From Isoptericola croceus (lineage in GTDB: Bacteria > Actinomycetota > Actinomycetes > Actinomycetales > Cellulomonadaceae), in assembly GCF_029382255.1 (NCBI RefSeq), contig NZ_JARLLG010000004.1:62001-126000 (forward strand): a DNA stretch of 64,000 nucleotides. The letters are read 5' to 3'. Made by a program: the position numbers and the translations under genes. Below the pieces are notes generated by a model. That model searched no databases. It saw only the letters and a list, made by a program, of their open reading frames with translations, and had not been told where the DNA came from. Below are positions 33,138 through 40,606 of this stretch, piece after piece (position 1 is the stretch's first letter; the number at the start of each line of letters is the position of its first letter).

Positions 33138-33827
33138 ATGAGCGTGATGGACGACGCCCAGATCCTCTGGGACTACCACCAGTTGCACCACGAGCCCAGG
33201 AACACCGACATCGCCATCGGGCTCGGGAGCCACGACATCGGTGTCGCGGAACACGCGGCCGCCCTGTGGCACGAGGGTCGCTTCCCGCTGATCGTCTTCA
33301 CCGGGGCGAACGCGCCGACGACGGTCGACGTCTTCCCCCGCGGGGAGGCTGTGCACTACGCCGAGCGCGCTCAGGAGCTCGGCGTACCCGCTGACGCGAT
33401 CATGACCGAAACGCGGGCCAGCAATACGGGCGAGAACTTCGCGTTCACGCATGAGCTGCTGGACGGCCTCGGGCTCCACCCCTCTTCGGCCACGATCATC
33501 AGCCGGCCGTACCAGCAGCGCCGTGCATACGCGACTGTCCGCAAGCTCTGGCCAGAACTGGACGCAATTTCGTCGTCACGAGAACAGTCGCTCGAAGGAT
33601 ATATCGCCACCATAGGCGATCGCCGCCGAGTGATTGAAATGTTGGTGGGCGACACTCAGCGAATCTGGATATATGCCAATTCGGGGTACGCGCAACCTCA
33701 GGCAGTCGATGGAGAAACAACTGAAGCGTACACTCGACTTGTTGATATGGGCTACACGGGCCGACTAGTGCCGGGAGTGCCCGTTGAATCCCCGATCAGC
33801 GCGCAGGGATCCAAGGTGGATTCTTGA
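33138..33827 (+). CDS. YdcF-like (DUF218) protein
   Basis: A 229-residue protein with the DUF218/YdcF pattern: AIGLGSHDIGVAEHAAALWHEG, IVFTGAN, a TETRASNTGENFAFT motif with the conserved Asn/Thr, and IISRPYQQRRAYATVR. The biochemical role is unknown; the fold binds SAM or nucleotides in E. coli. It follows GntR by 14 bases, a pairing common in AICEs. The nucleotide composition becomes AT-richer from about 33540, inside the gene, which marks the start of the low-GC right arm. Confidence 0.82.
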   Translation: MSVMDDAQILWDYHQLHHEPRNTDIAIGLGSHDIGVAEHAAALWHEGRFPLIVFTGANAPTTVDVFPRGEAVHYAERAQELGVPADAIMTETRASNTGENFAFTHELLDGLGLHPSSATIISRPYQQRRAYATVRKLWPELDAISSSREQSLEGYIATIGDRRRVIEMLVGDTQRIWIYANSGYAQPQAVDGETTEAYTRLVDMGYTGRLVPGVPVESPISAQGSKVDS

Positions 33828-34031
33828 CAATCTGCGACACGCAGTCGCCACCAGTCTTGAAGCGACAGTGGCAGCTCACCATTCGGGCGAAACTAGCTAC
33901 ACGAATTGACGGAATGGCTTGGCGGTGTCGCAAGTTGCTGATAGCGCACGAAAGTGCAGGAGCGGCTGCGGGTAACAAAATAGTGCGTCGACCGAGTTCA
34001 AATTTGGTACGTTGGAAGCCAGGAGGGCGCG
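33828..34031. other. Low-GC spacer upstream of ATPase gene
   Basis: A TTGACA hexamer lies at 33823-33828, but no -10 hexamer is visible at proper spacing. An open frame (33824-34135) overlaps the ATPase start and lacks a ribosome site. I see no gene here; it is probably the promoter region of the ATPase gene. Confidence 0.35.
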
Positions 34032-35759
34032 ATGTCGAAGACGCGATCACCGGGAAACTCCGAAACTCGGGTGGAACGGGTGAAACTGACCGACTTTCGA
34101 GGCGTGACAGGGAGCCTCGAGATGTCTTTTGTTAAGCCCAAACAGGGGCCTGTATCAACGATCATCTACGGGGAGAACGGCACCGGCAAATCGAGTGCCG
34201 TCGATGCGGTGGAGTGGGCATGCCAGGGCAGCGTGGGACGGTCTGCAAAATTCGACGCTAGATCCAGGCCCTGGCTCATCAACGCGGCTTCGAGTCGTGA
34301 AAGCTGTTCAGTGGAGGTTGCATTAACCGACGGCACGACAGTGAGCCGAAATGCCCTGCGCAACGAGGAAGGCGGCTTGGACATCACCGCCGCGCAGAAC
34401 CGCCCAGAGTTCAGCCACTCTCCGATGTCTCTAAAGCGTGCCGACATCCTGAGTTTCCTTGACGCGGCACCGGAGCGCCGAGGCGCCATCTTCATGAACC
34501 ACCATTTCCCAGGCGAGGATGGTCGACCCGCTACGATTTCAGAGCATGAAAGTGAATCCGCCGACGTCGTAATCGCGGCCAAAACCCGAGTACGCAGGGC
34601 CGCAACTGTGGTGGCGGCTCTCGTTGAAGTCGAACCCCCACACGATATGGGTCAAGTCCGACTTATGCTGAACAACGACGTCTATAGAGGCCTGGCTCCG
34701 CGTCATCGTGGCCACGCGAACCTTCCGCGAAAGCTTCAAGAACCCGCTAATGAACTAGTCGAGTCCCTCGAAGCTCTAGACGCCGCCAAACGCCGTCACC
34801 GCCAAGTGAGCCAGCTTTCTAACAGGGCAACGCAACGAGCACGGCGGACTCATGAGATTCTGGGCAATGTGAGCGACTGGCTGACACTTTCATTTCGCAC
34901 AGTCACAGGTGCAGGCCACGTCGAGGAAGTCGTTGCCGAGGCGGGCAGGCTGGGGCCAATGAGCCTGGAGATTGAAGTAAGGGTAAGCCGAGACCTGCAG
35001 GGCCCGCCCCAACGTATGCTCAGTGAGGGCTACCAGGACCTCATTGCGCTTCTGTATTTTCTCGCCGTGGCACGAGCAGCGGGCGCCCACGGACAGGCGA
35101 AGGTGCTGATCCTCGACGATGTACTCCAGTCGGTCGACGCTGGCATCCGGGTACGGCTAATGCAACTGGTTCTTGAAGAGTTCTCGGATTGGCAACTGAT
35201 TGTAACGGTACACGACCGCCTGTGGCGAGAACAGTTGCACTCGATCTTCCAGCTATCTGGTCACATGGTTAAACACGTAGAAATTCGCGGGTGGTCATTT
35301 GGCGCGTTGCCAAAGGTGTCATACGACGCAGTCGATCCGAATATTGCTACCGAACTAGAGAACGCGCTTACTGGCGGCGATGCTGCCACGGTCTGTGGAG
35401 TCGCAGGTCGGGTGCTTGAACAGATCGCAGACACGCTTAGTTGGACGCTTGCTATTAGTGTCCAGCGACGGAGAGGCGATCGATACACTTTAGAGGACCT
35501 GTGGCCAGGTGTCCGTAAGGCGTTGTCTAAGACTGCTCTGCATGAAACTGTTAGGGAAGTCGATACGTGGCGACACCTGCGGAATATGGTTGGAGCGCAC
35601 TACAACTCGTGGGCGACTGGAGCTGCTTGGTCGGATGCCGAGAATTTTGGTTTGGCGGTTCTTGTGCTGCTGGAGAAGGTTCGGTGCTCCAGTTGCGGTC
35701 AGTGGGTGGAGAGTATGGGTAAATCTCTGCGCTGTCGCTGTGGCCATTTGGAAGTTTAG
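34032..35759 (+). CDS. SMC/RecF-like AAA ATPase with C-terminal zinc ribbon (cargo, possible defence gene)
   Basis: The 575-residue protein opens with an SMC-type start (RVERVKLTDFRGVTGSLEMSF) and Walker A YGENGTGKSS (~45-54). A charged, partly coiled middle (~190-270) is much shorter than in SMC proteins. The ABC-type signature LSEGYQDLIALLYF and Walker B KVLILDDVLQSVD with the HD motif TVHDRLW follow. About 180 residues with a helical domain (VREVDTWRHLRNMVGAHYNSW) and a final CSSCGQW/CRCG zinc ribbon close the chain. ATPases of this kind recur in prophage and island defence loci, but no known system is matched. Codon use is clearly AT-richer than in neighbours. AGGAGG lies six bases before the ATG (34022-34027). 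Confidence 0.8.
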   Translation: MSKTRSPGNSETRVERVKLTDFRGVTGSLEMSFVKPKQGPVSTIIYGENGTGKSSAVDAVEWACQGSVGRSAKFDARSRPWLINAASSRESCSVEVALTDGTTVSRNALRNEEGGLDITAAQNRPEFSHSPMSLKRADILSFLDAAPERRGAIFMNHHFPGEDGRPATISEHESESADVVIAAKTRVRRAATVVAALVEVEPPHDMGQVRLMLNNDVYRGLAPRHRGHANLPRKLQEPANELVESLEALDAAKRRHRQVSQLSNRATQRARRTHEILGNVSDWLTLSFRTVTGAGHVEEVVAEAGRLGPMSLEIEVRVSRDLQGPPQRMLSEGYQDLIALLYFLAVARAAGAHGQAKVLILDDVLQSVDAGIRVRLMQLVLEEFSDWQLIVTVHDRLWREQLHSIFQLSGHMVKHVEIRGWSFGALPKVSYDAVDPNIATELENALTGGDAATVCGVAGRVLEQIADTLSWTLAISVQRRRGDRYTLEDLWPGVRKALSKTALHETVREVDTWRHLRNMVGAHYNSWATGAAWSDAENFGLAVLVLLEKVRCSSCGQWVESMGKSLRCRCGHLEV

Positions 35760-35835
35760 CGTACCTGGCCCGGACCTGTTGCCATGGATTGGACTCGTCT
35801 GCATGCACCGTTCACGAGCAGATCGAAGGTGACTG

Positions 35836-37011
35836 CTAGTCGGTCGTGGGCGATAGAGCCCCGGAGACGCTCATGTTCTCCACGCAGGCTATAATTTCAA
35901 GTACCGTCGAGAATCGATCTTCGGGGTGGGGATCAGTGCATCTAGCGACAACTTCACCGACCTTGTCGGCTCTCGGCGTAAGTGATTCTCTACCTGAGAA
36001 TATGAACGCAAGAACCCATCCTATTGAGTATATTTCGTTTGCTACCGAGTAATCCTTGAAGCTGTCCAGTGCAGGGTCAACTATAGTCCCGCGCACTTCG
36101 GTGCCGGATCGAGTGTATGTTGACGAGCCCTCTTTGACCAGCCCAAAGTCCGAGAGTTTGACGATCACGGCGCCGCTGTCGTAGACCTTAAGCATAATGT
36201 TCTGAAGGCTGATATCGCGATGAAGCACATTCTGCGAATGTAGATAGTTCAAGCCGTAGAGAAACTGAAGCGCTATGCGGCGCCTGGAAGAGAACTTCAG
36301 TTCTGAGTTCTTCCTTCGTATGTAGCTTCGAAGCGTATCGTCACAGTATTCGAGACGGTATTCGTCTCGCTCTTCGCCATACTTGTATACTTCGACGATG
36401 TACGGAAAGCTCAGTCGCTTCAGGACCTCAAACTCTTGGCGAAACCTGATGAGGTCACGCTGGTCGATACCGCGTTTGGCGCGCTTCAATGCAAACTTGG
36501 TATCATAGTCGGGATCGATATATGAGAATACGTTCGCATAGGATCCCTCGCCAACGAGTTTCAGATCCGGCTTCCATTCGCTCTTGGTCAGAGAGACGGA
36601 CCCGTCCCGTTTGGCGAAGACGGGCTCGTATTTGACGATTTCAATAGACTCGAAATCGTCGGGCACCGTGCTTCCACCGCTTGGGGTAAGCCATGGTTCA
36701 CATCTCTCGAGGGCTTGTTCATACCTGGGATCAAAATCGATGTCGTCGCCGGCGCGCTTGAGATCGTGCAAATCTTGGTTAATTTCTTCTATTAAGTTCA
36801 GAAGTTCCCGACTGTGGTCAGCCCAGTAGTGTTTTGTGGTACGCGCACGACCATTGATGGCTTCGAAGTGCTGATTGAGTGCCCTGTGGAGAACTGCAAA
36901 CATGTGTCCATGGTCTCGGTCACCATATAGTCTCTCGAATGCGGGTGCTGCCGCTCTTTGCTCATACTTCTCCCGTAGATCTGCGAGTATGAGTTGGTTA
37001 GGTGCCTGCAT
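35836..37011 (-). CDS. Eukaryote-like Ser/Thr protein kinase with helical N-terminal domain (cargo)
   Basis: The 391-residue protein has ~120 charged helical residues first. The kinase (~145-385) has the Gly loop LVGEGSYANVF, the ATP Lys in FALKRAKRG, the catalytic HRDISLQN (Lys of HRDLKPxN replaced) and the metal-binding SDFGLVKEG. An activation segment rich in Ser/Thr (GSSTYTRSGTEVRG) and a DPHPEDRFSTVLEI tail complete it. No membrane segment or PASTA repeat, so it is cytoplasmic, unlike PknB. It converges on the ATPase gene with 76 bases between. Base use is foreign: 36181-36240 has 26 G+C of 60. Substrate and role unknown. Confidence 0.85.
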   Translation of the reverse strand: MQAPNQLILADLREKYEQRAAAPAFERLYGDRDHGHMFAVLHRALNQHFEAINGRARTTKHYWADHSRELLNLIEEINQDLHDLKRAGDDIDFDPRYEQALERCEPWLTPSGGSTVPDDFESIEIVKYEPVFAKRDGSVSLTKSEWKPDLKLVGEGSYANVFSYIDPDYDTKFALKRAKRGIDQRDLIRFRQEFEVLKRLSFPYIVEVYKYGEERDEYRLEYCDDTLRSYIRRKNSELKFSSRRRIALQFLYGLNYLHSQNVLHRDISLQNIMLKVYDSGAVIVKLSDFGLVKEGSSTYTRSGTEVRGTIVDPALDSFKDYSVANEIYSIGWVLAFIFSGRESLTPRADKVGEVVARCTDPHPEDRFSTVLEIIACVENMSVSGALSPTTD

Positions 37012-37257
37012 TTAATGTGTCCCTCGGTCGGCGTTTAGATCGGTATCCACTGTTGGCGGATTATAGTTCGCATGAAGTGCTGGAGCAACATAGTGATCCG
37101 CTTCTAGGTCTGTTACCCAACCCGGATGGTGAGGACTTTCCCTACTGGCTCAAGGCGCGGCTCCGCCGCGCTGGCCGGCATGGCGGGCGGGGCCCCGCGC
37201 TTCGCTCGCTCCGCTCGCTGGGCGCACCCCACCCGACATCCCGTCCCGAGACGACGA
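37012..37257. other. Transition from low-GC cargo to high-GC DNA, no gene seen
   Basis: The first ~120 bases remain AT-rich and would hold the kinase promoter. From ~37150 the DNA is GC-rich with short inverted words (GCGGCTCCGCCGC and TCGCTCGCTCCGCTCGCTGGGCG). No open frame with a ribosome site is seen. Confidence 0.4.
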
Positions 37258-37290
37258 AGGGCGGCCCCGGATCAGTTCCGGGGCCGCCCT
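37258..37290 (-). terminator. Terminator after the DUF1778 antitoxin gene
   Basis: A perfect 14-bp stem (AGGGCGGCCCCGGA and its complement) closes a 5-base loop, 23 bases past the antitoxin stop. It leaves no room for a toxin gene in the same transcript. Confidence 0.8.
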
Positions 37291-37313
37291 CTGTGCGTGC
37301 TCGGGCTGAGCGC

Positions 37314-37622
37314 TCAGTGCGAGGTCAGCTCCTGCGTGCCGTGCTGCGGCGTGTCCCGTCGGACCGCAGCGATCAGTGCGGCGAGCTCCGGGACCACGCG
37401 AGGCTCGGCGTCGAGTGCGCTGTCGACCTGGTCGAGCTCGCGCGGGGTGAGCTGGAGGACCCGGTCGCGAAGCAGGACCTCGCGGGCGTGCTCCATCGCA
37501 GCCCCGAGCACGAACGCGGACACGTCCTGCTGCTGCGCCGCAGCGGCCTCGCGGATGGTCGCGAGGGCATCGGGCGACAGGCGCATGTTCAGACGCTCGG
37601 ACCGCGCGTTGGCCGTAGGCAT
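37314..37622 (-). CDS. DUF1778 (TacA-like) antitoxin without a toxin partner
   Basis: The 102-residue protein has the ribbon-helix-helix start typical of DUF1778 (SERLNMRLSPDALATIREAAAAQQQDVSAFVLGAAM), followed by a helical tail that would neutralise a toxin. DUF1778 antitoxins normally precede a GNAT acetyltransferase toxin (TacT type) by a few bases. Here a terminator follows at once and no GNAT gene is present, so it is an orphan. GAGGAG lies six to seven bases before the ATG. Two TGAGTAC words upstream (about 37640 and 37668) could be its operator. Confidence 0.8.
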   Translation of the reverse strand: MPTANARSERLNMRLSPDALATIREAAAAQQQDVSAFVLGAAMEHAREVLLRDRVLQLTPRELDQVDSALDAEPRVVPELAALIAAVRRDTPQHGTQELTSH

Positions 37623-37926
37623 GATGACTCCTCGATCTGGCTGAGTACGTCCACTGTACGCACGTCGTGAGTACTGATCAGCTCGGAAGTAGGTGGCGCC
37701 GTCGTCGGGTGGCGCTGCTCTCTCGCGTGCCGGCCCCGTACCGACAGCCGAGCATCCGGCCGGCTCCGGCCCGCGTCAAGGGCGCCTGCGGCGTCGCTGC
37801 GCGATGGCCTTCGGCCACCCTTGACCCGGACCTCCGCCGACCTCCAGTGCTCCGCTATCGGCACAGCGCCTCGGTGTGTCCCAGCCGGTCGGCCTCGCGC
37901 AAGCGGTGCACGGTACTCTCGCCGGC
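37623..37926. other. Intergenic stretch, divergent promoters only
   Basis: It lies between the antitoxin start and the small membrane protein start. TACAGT near 37652 (minus strand) and TACTCT at 37914 (plus strand) are plausible -10 hexamers for the two genes. No other gene or repeat is recognised. Confidence 0.4.
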
Positions 37927-38364
37927 ATGTCGGAGCCCTCTCGGTCGGATGCAGTCGAGCCGCGCCCTCCGAGACGCCGGTGGTGGGTTCTTCGACTTCT
38001 GCTGGACTACCCGGCCGAGTTCGCTGCCTGGAACGAGCGCAAGGGCTTCGGGTGGTTCCTCGATCGGTTCAGTCACCTGAGCCACGGCAACCTCGTTCTC
38101 CTCGGTGCTTTCGTGCTGATGGTCGTTTGGCTGGTGCTCGGGTTCGTTCTCGGCCTCGCGGGGCTCGCTGTCGGCGCGGCGATCGGCGCGGTCTCGGGGT
38201 CGGGCCACGACCTGGAGTACCTCGGTCTCAAGACGGGGTTGTACGCTGCCGGCCTTCTGCCGCTCGGGGCGATCGCGTACCTGGTCTGGGGAGCAGTCGT
38301 CTGGTCGCTCGCAAGCAATCTGATCGTCTCCGATCGAGTCAGTCGAGGGCGACGCCGACGGTGA
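37927..38364 (+). CDS. Small membrane protein near the right end of the element
   Basis: The 145-residue protein has a basic N-terminus and three hydrophobic segments (about 58-80, 83-100 and 112-133). The C-terminus is Arg-rich (RVSRGRRRR). ATG 37927 follows TACTCT by seven bases without a Shine-Dalgarno, so it is probably leaderless. No family recognised. It is the last gene before attR. Confidence 0.6.
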   Translation: MSEPSRSDAVEPRPPRRRWWVLRLLLDYPAEFAAWNERKGFGWFLDRFSHLSHGNLVLLGAFVLMVVWLVLGFVLGLAGLAVGAAIGAVSGSGHDLEYLGLKTGLYAAGLLPLGAIAYLVWGAVVWSLASNLIVSDRVSRGRRRR

Positions 38365-38536
38365 TAGTCGACAGCTGCGACCAGCTCCTTGCGTGAGGTC
38401 ACCAGATTCCCTCCGTTTTGCGGTGGAGGTTCGGCTGATCGCGTGCAACACCGTCCGACCAGCCCCGTCATGAAAGCCCAGGTCAGATGGGGTTTCATGG
38501 TCTCAGAGGCGGCCGTGTCCGAAGGCTCCAGCAAAG

Positions 38537-38562
38537 CCCACCGCTACCGCCACCCGAAGGGC
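38537..38562 (+). repeat. attR: second copy of the 26-bp att core
   Basis: Identical to 24505-24530. It is followed by a second tRNA-Ser terminator (stem GAAGGGCTCCA with TGGGGCCCTTC) that differs from the attL one at about seven positions. This is the original chromosomal sequence if the element replaced the tRNA end. Just upstream, GTGTCCGA echoes the tRNA-Ser 5' part. Confidence 0.9.
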
Positions 38563-38715
38563 TCCAACCGCAGGATCATGCGGATGTGGGGCCCTTCGTC
38601 GTTCCCTGGTCACCGGAGGCTTGCCGTAGTTCGCTGGGTGGCGAGAGGACTCTCCCCGCAGGTATCAAGCGCACGGCTCCGCTGCACTCGGTGTCGGCGA
38701 ACTGCCGCGGTCAGG

Positions 38716-38811
38716 TCACGTCGGGTCGGAGCCGTCCCAGGACGCAGCATCCGCCTGTTTCAAGCGCTCGGCGTAGCCGGCGAGCAGCCCGAGGTTCTCC
38801 TCGTCACTCAT
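38716..38811 (-). CDS. 31-residue acidic protein coupled to the upstream small gene
   Basis: ATG 38811 overlaps the stop of the previous gene as ATGA. The product MSDEENLGLLAGYAERLKQ... is acidic and helical and ends at TGA 38716. It is too short for a family assignment. The four-base overlap is the main support for it being translated. Confidence 0.45.
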   Translation of the reverse strand: MSDEENLGLLAGYAERLKQADAASWDGSDPT

Positions 38812-38993
38812 GCCTCGGTGACGCGCACCGACCATCCGACACCGCCATCAGGCTCCTCGAGCTTGACGAAGGCCAGCACACCACTCGGAGTCGTGCGCTC
38901 TGGTAGTGGAAGCAGCTTCAGCCCGTCCAAGACAGTTCCCGCAGGAAGATACTCGTCCGGGGCCGGGCTGGGCTGAACCGTATCGGCAGCCAC
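38808..38993 (-). CDS. Small hypothetical protein
   Basis: The 61-residue product has a Pro-rich start and a short beta-type body (TVLDGLKLLPLPERTTPSGVLAFVKLEEPDGG...). There is no signal, cysteines or membrane segment. No ribosome site is obvious. It is coupled by ATGA overlap to the 31-residue gene downstream and lies just outside attR. Confidence 0.45.
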   Translation of the reverse strand: MAADTVQPSPAPDEYLPAGTVLDGLKLLPLPERTTPSGVLAFVKLEEPDGGVGWSVRVTEA

Positions 38994-39079
38994 CTCGGCT
39001 GCGAGGTCATCGGTGGTCGCGTCCTTAGGTTTGCACCGATACGGGCCGCGGCGTCGGTTTGCCGCTACGATCTCTTCGC

Positions 39080-39514
39080 ATGCCAGCGGTGAAGCGTTTC
39101 CAGGTGACTTTCGACTGCATCCAACCCGAGCGTGTCGCCCGGTTCTGGTGCGAAGCCCTGGGATATGTCATTCCCTCACCGTCGGGGGAGTTCGCCACCT
39201 GGGAGGACTATCGGCGCACCCTGCCGCCCGAGGAACAGGACTCCTGGTGCGCCTGCGTCGACCCCTCGGGCGCGGGCCCGCGGCTGTACTTCCAGCGTGT
39301 GCCCGAGAGCAAGGTCGTCAAGAACCGGGTCCACCTCGACAGTCGGGTCGGCACCGGGCTCAAGGGTGAGGAGCGGCTGGCTGTGCTGGAGGCCGAGCGC
39401 GCACGACTGGAAGCACAGGGCGCGACACATGCGTACACCCTGTACGCCGACGAGCAGAACGAGTCCTGCATCGTGATGCAGGACGTCGAGGGCAACGAGT
39501 TCTGCCTCACCTGA
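39080..39514 (+). CDS. VOC-family (glyoxalase-like) protein
   Basis: The 144-residue protein is the glyoxalase-like form common in actinobacteria: FDCIQPERVARFWCEALGY at the start, a metal-position His in RVHLDS, and a terminal QDVEGNEFCL with the metal Glu. Substrate unknown. It may be a lyase, dioxygenase or resistance protein. TACGAT ends eight bases before ATG 39080, so a leaderless start is possible. Confidence 0.88.
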   Translation: MPAVKRFQVTFDCIQPERVARFWCEALGYVIPSPSGEFATWEDYRRTLPPEEQDSWCACVDPSGAGPRLYFQRVPESKVVKNRVHLDSRVGTGLKGEERLAVLEAERARLEAQGATHAYTLYADEQNESCIVMQDVEGNEFCLT

Positions 39515-39603
39515 CCTGCATTGCCTCACAGCCCGGCCCCGCAGCGACCACCGAGCATCTGGCCGCGGCGGTCGTCGCCGCGCAGGACCTGATCGAGGAG
39601 CAC

Positions 39604-39900
39604 ATGACGATCGCTGCAGACTCGGGGAACTTCCGGGCGAGCACCCGACAGGTGAACGCCTGGTTCATCGGGATCCTCTGCTTCATGCTGCTGCCGGCAG
39701 CGTTCGTCCCGGGCCTGCCGATCGTGGGCCCGATCGTTGCGCTCCTGACGCCTGTGCGGCGATCAGGATGGCGCATGGGCGTGCTGTGTGCCGTCGCCGC
39801 ATTGTTCGTACTCCACCTCGTGGCGGCCCTGGTCGCCGTCTACGGGTACTGGCCCCAGTGGCTCATGCTCGACGACGAAGACCCGAGCCTGGTCGGCTGA
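39604..39900 (+). CDS. Small membrane protein
   Basis: A 98-residue protein with two or three hydrophobic segments (WFIGILCFMLLPAAFVPGLP, then VGPIVALL, then VLCAVAALFVLHLVAALVAVYG). GAGGAG lies three bases before ATG 39604, which is close but usable. No family recognised. Confidence 0.6.
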   Translation: MTIAADSGNFRASTRQVNAWFIGILCFMLLPAAFVPGLPIVGPIVALLTPVRRSGWRMGVLCAVAALFVLHLVAALVAVYGYWPQWLMLDDEDPSLVG

Positions 39901-39977
39901 CGCCGGCCCCGCGCCGACGCGACGGGCCTCGTTCGCACGTTCCTGCTGACGCGGGATTCCTCGTCGTTGCCCATTGC

Positions 39978-40481
39978 GTGGGCCCTCCGTTTGCCCGCTA
40001 CGCTTCCGCGCACGCCACGACCGGACACACTTGGACTCCACGACGACCCTCGAGAGCGCTGCTGCCGGCATTCAACGACGCGGAGTTCGAGTGGTGCGGC
40101 TCGTTCCCGCTCGCCCTCGTCTCGACGGAGGAGGACGACGATCTGGACGACGACGAGGAGCCGGAGCGCCCCAGCACCCCGGTGATGACGATGGTCGGGC
40201 GCTGGGACTTCCAGGTCACGGACGAGGACGCACTCATCGAGGCGGGACGAGTGGCCTATCTCGAAGCGTGGCCCGACCAGGAGCGGGAGGACGCCGAGCT
40301 CCGCGTCGAGTCGCTCGTCGCCGCGGCGTCCGAGGTAGCTCACCGCGGCGGACCCGAGGCGCTGGAGGCGGCGGACGGACTGACGCCCGTGCGAGCCGCG
40401 TTCGAGTTCGTCCTCCACGACGACGGCGGCGACGACGAGGAGTTCGACGACGACCCTTTCGGGATCGTTCGAGAAGCCTGA
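39978..40481 (+). CDS. Acidic hypothetical protein, start uncertain
   Basis: From about residue 35 the product looks like a real protein: FNDAEFEWCGSFPLALVSTEED, then VGRWDFQVTDEDALIEAGRVAYLEAWP, and an extremely acidic tail (DDGGDDEEFDDDPFG). The first part from GTG 39978 looks non-coding. TTG 40030 with STTTLESAAA is in another frame, so a frameshift near 40060 is possible. No family recognised. Confidence 0.5.
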   Translation: MGPPFARYASAHATTGHTWTPRRPSRALLPAFNDAEFEWCGSFPLALVSTEEDDDLDDDEEPERPSTPVMTMVGRWDFQVTDEDALIEAGRVAYLEAWPDQEREDAELRVESLVAAASEVAHRGGPEALEAADGLTPVRAAFEFVLHDDGGDDEEFDDDPFGIVREA

Positions 40482-40494
40482 CTGGGGGCGTGCC

Positions 40495-40537
40495 GTCGTC
40501 AGGCGATGAGCGACTGGCCTCCGTCGACGAACACCTC
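40495..40537. repeat. 43-bp copy of the SDR gene 3' end
   Basis: These 43 bases match 41658-41700 with a single (synonymous) difference, covering the final codons EVFVDGGQSLIA and the stop of the SDR gene on the minus strand. Homology ends abruptly on the coding side. It is a remnant of a duplication or of a lost SDR paralogue. Confidence 0.8.
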
Positions 40538-40606
40538 TGAGGATCTCCTGGCCCGAGGTGTTCCGGCACGACGAGCTTGGCCGCGCCGTGCGTGCCTGAG
40601 CGCTGT

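Larger units (their letters stand above)
24505..38562. mobile_element. Actinobacterial integrative and conjugative element (AICE) in tRNA-Ser, integrase defective
   Basis: The 14-kb segment is framed by the 26-bp att repeat. It contains the AICE core in order from attL: broken int, xis, RepSA-type initiator, FtsK/TraB-type translocase, Pra-like activator (all minus strand), then a GntR/KorSA-like repressor and YdcF (plus strand). Cargo is a DUF416-like gene beside attL, a bacteriocin-like cassette inside int, an SMC-like ATPase and a Ser/Thr kinase of low GC, an orphan antitoxin and small membrane proteins. With int split and frameshifted, the element cannot excise on its own integrase. Conjugation by a double-stranded DNA translocase is the known AICE mode. 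Confidence 0.9.

Noticed and set aside
33824-34135. 103-codon plus-strand frame before the ATPase gene
   Set aside because: It has no ribosome site and no domain, and overlaps the well-supported ATPase start in another frame.
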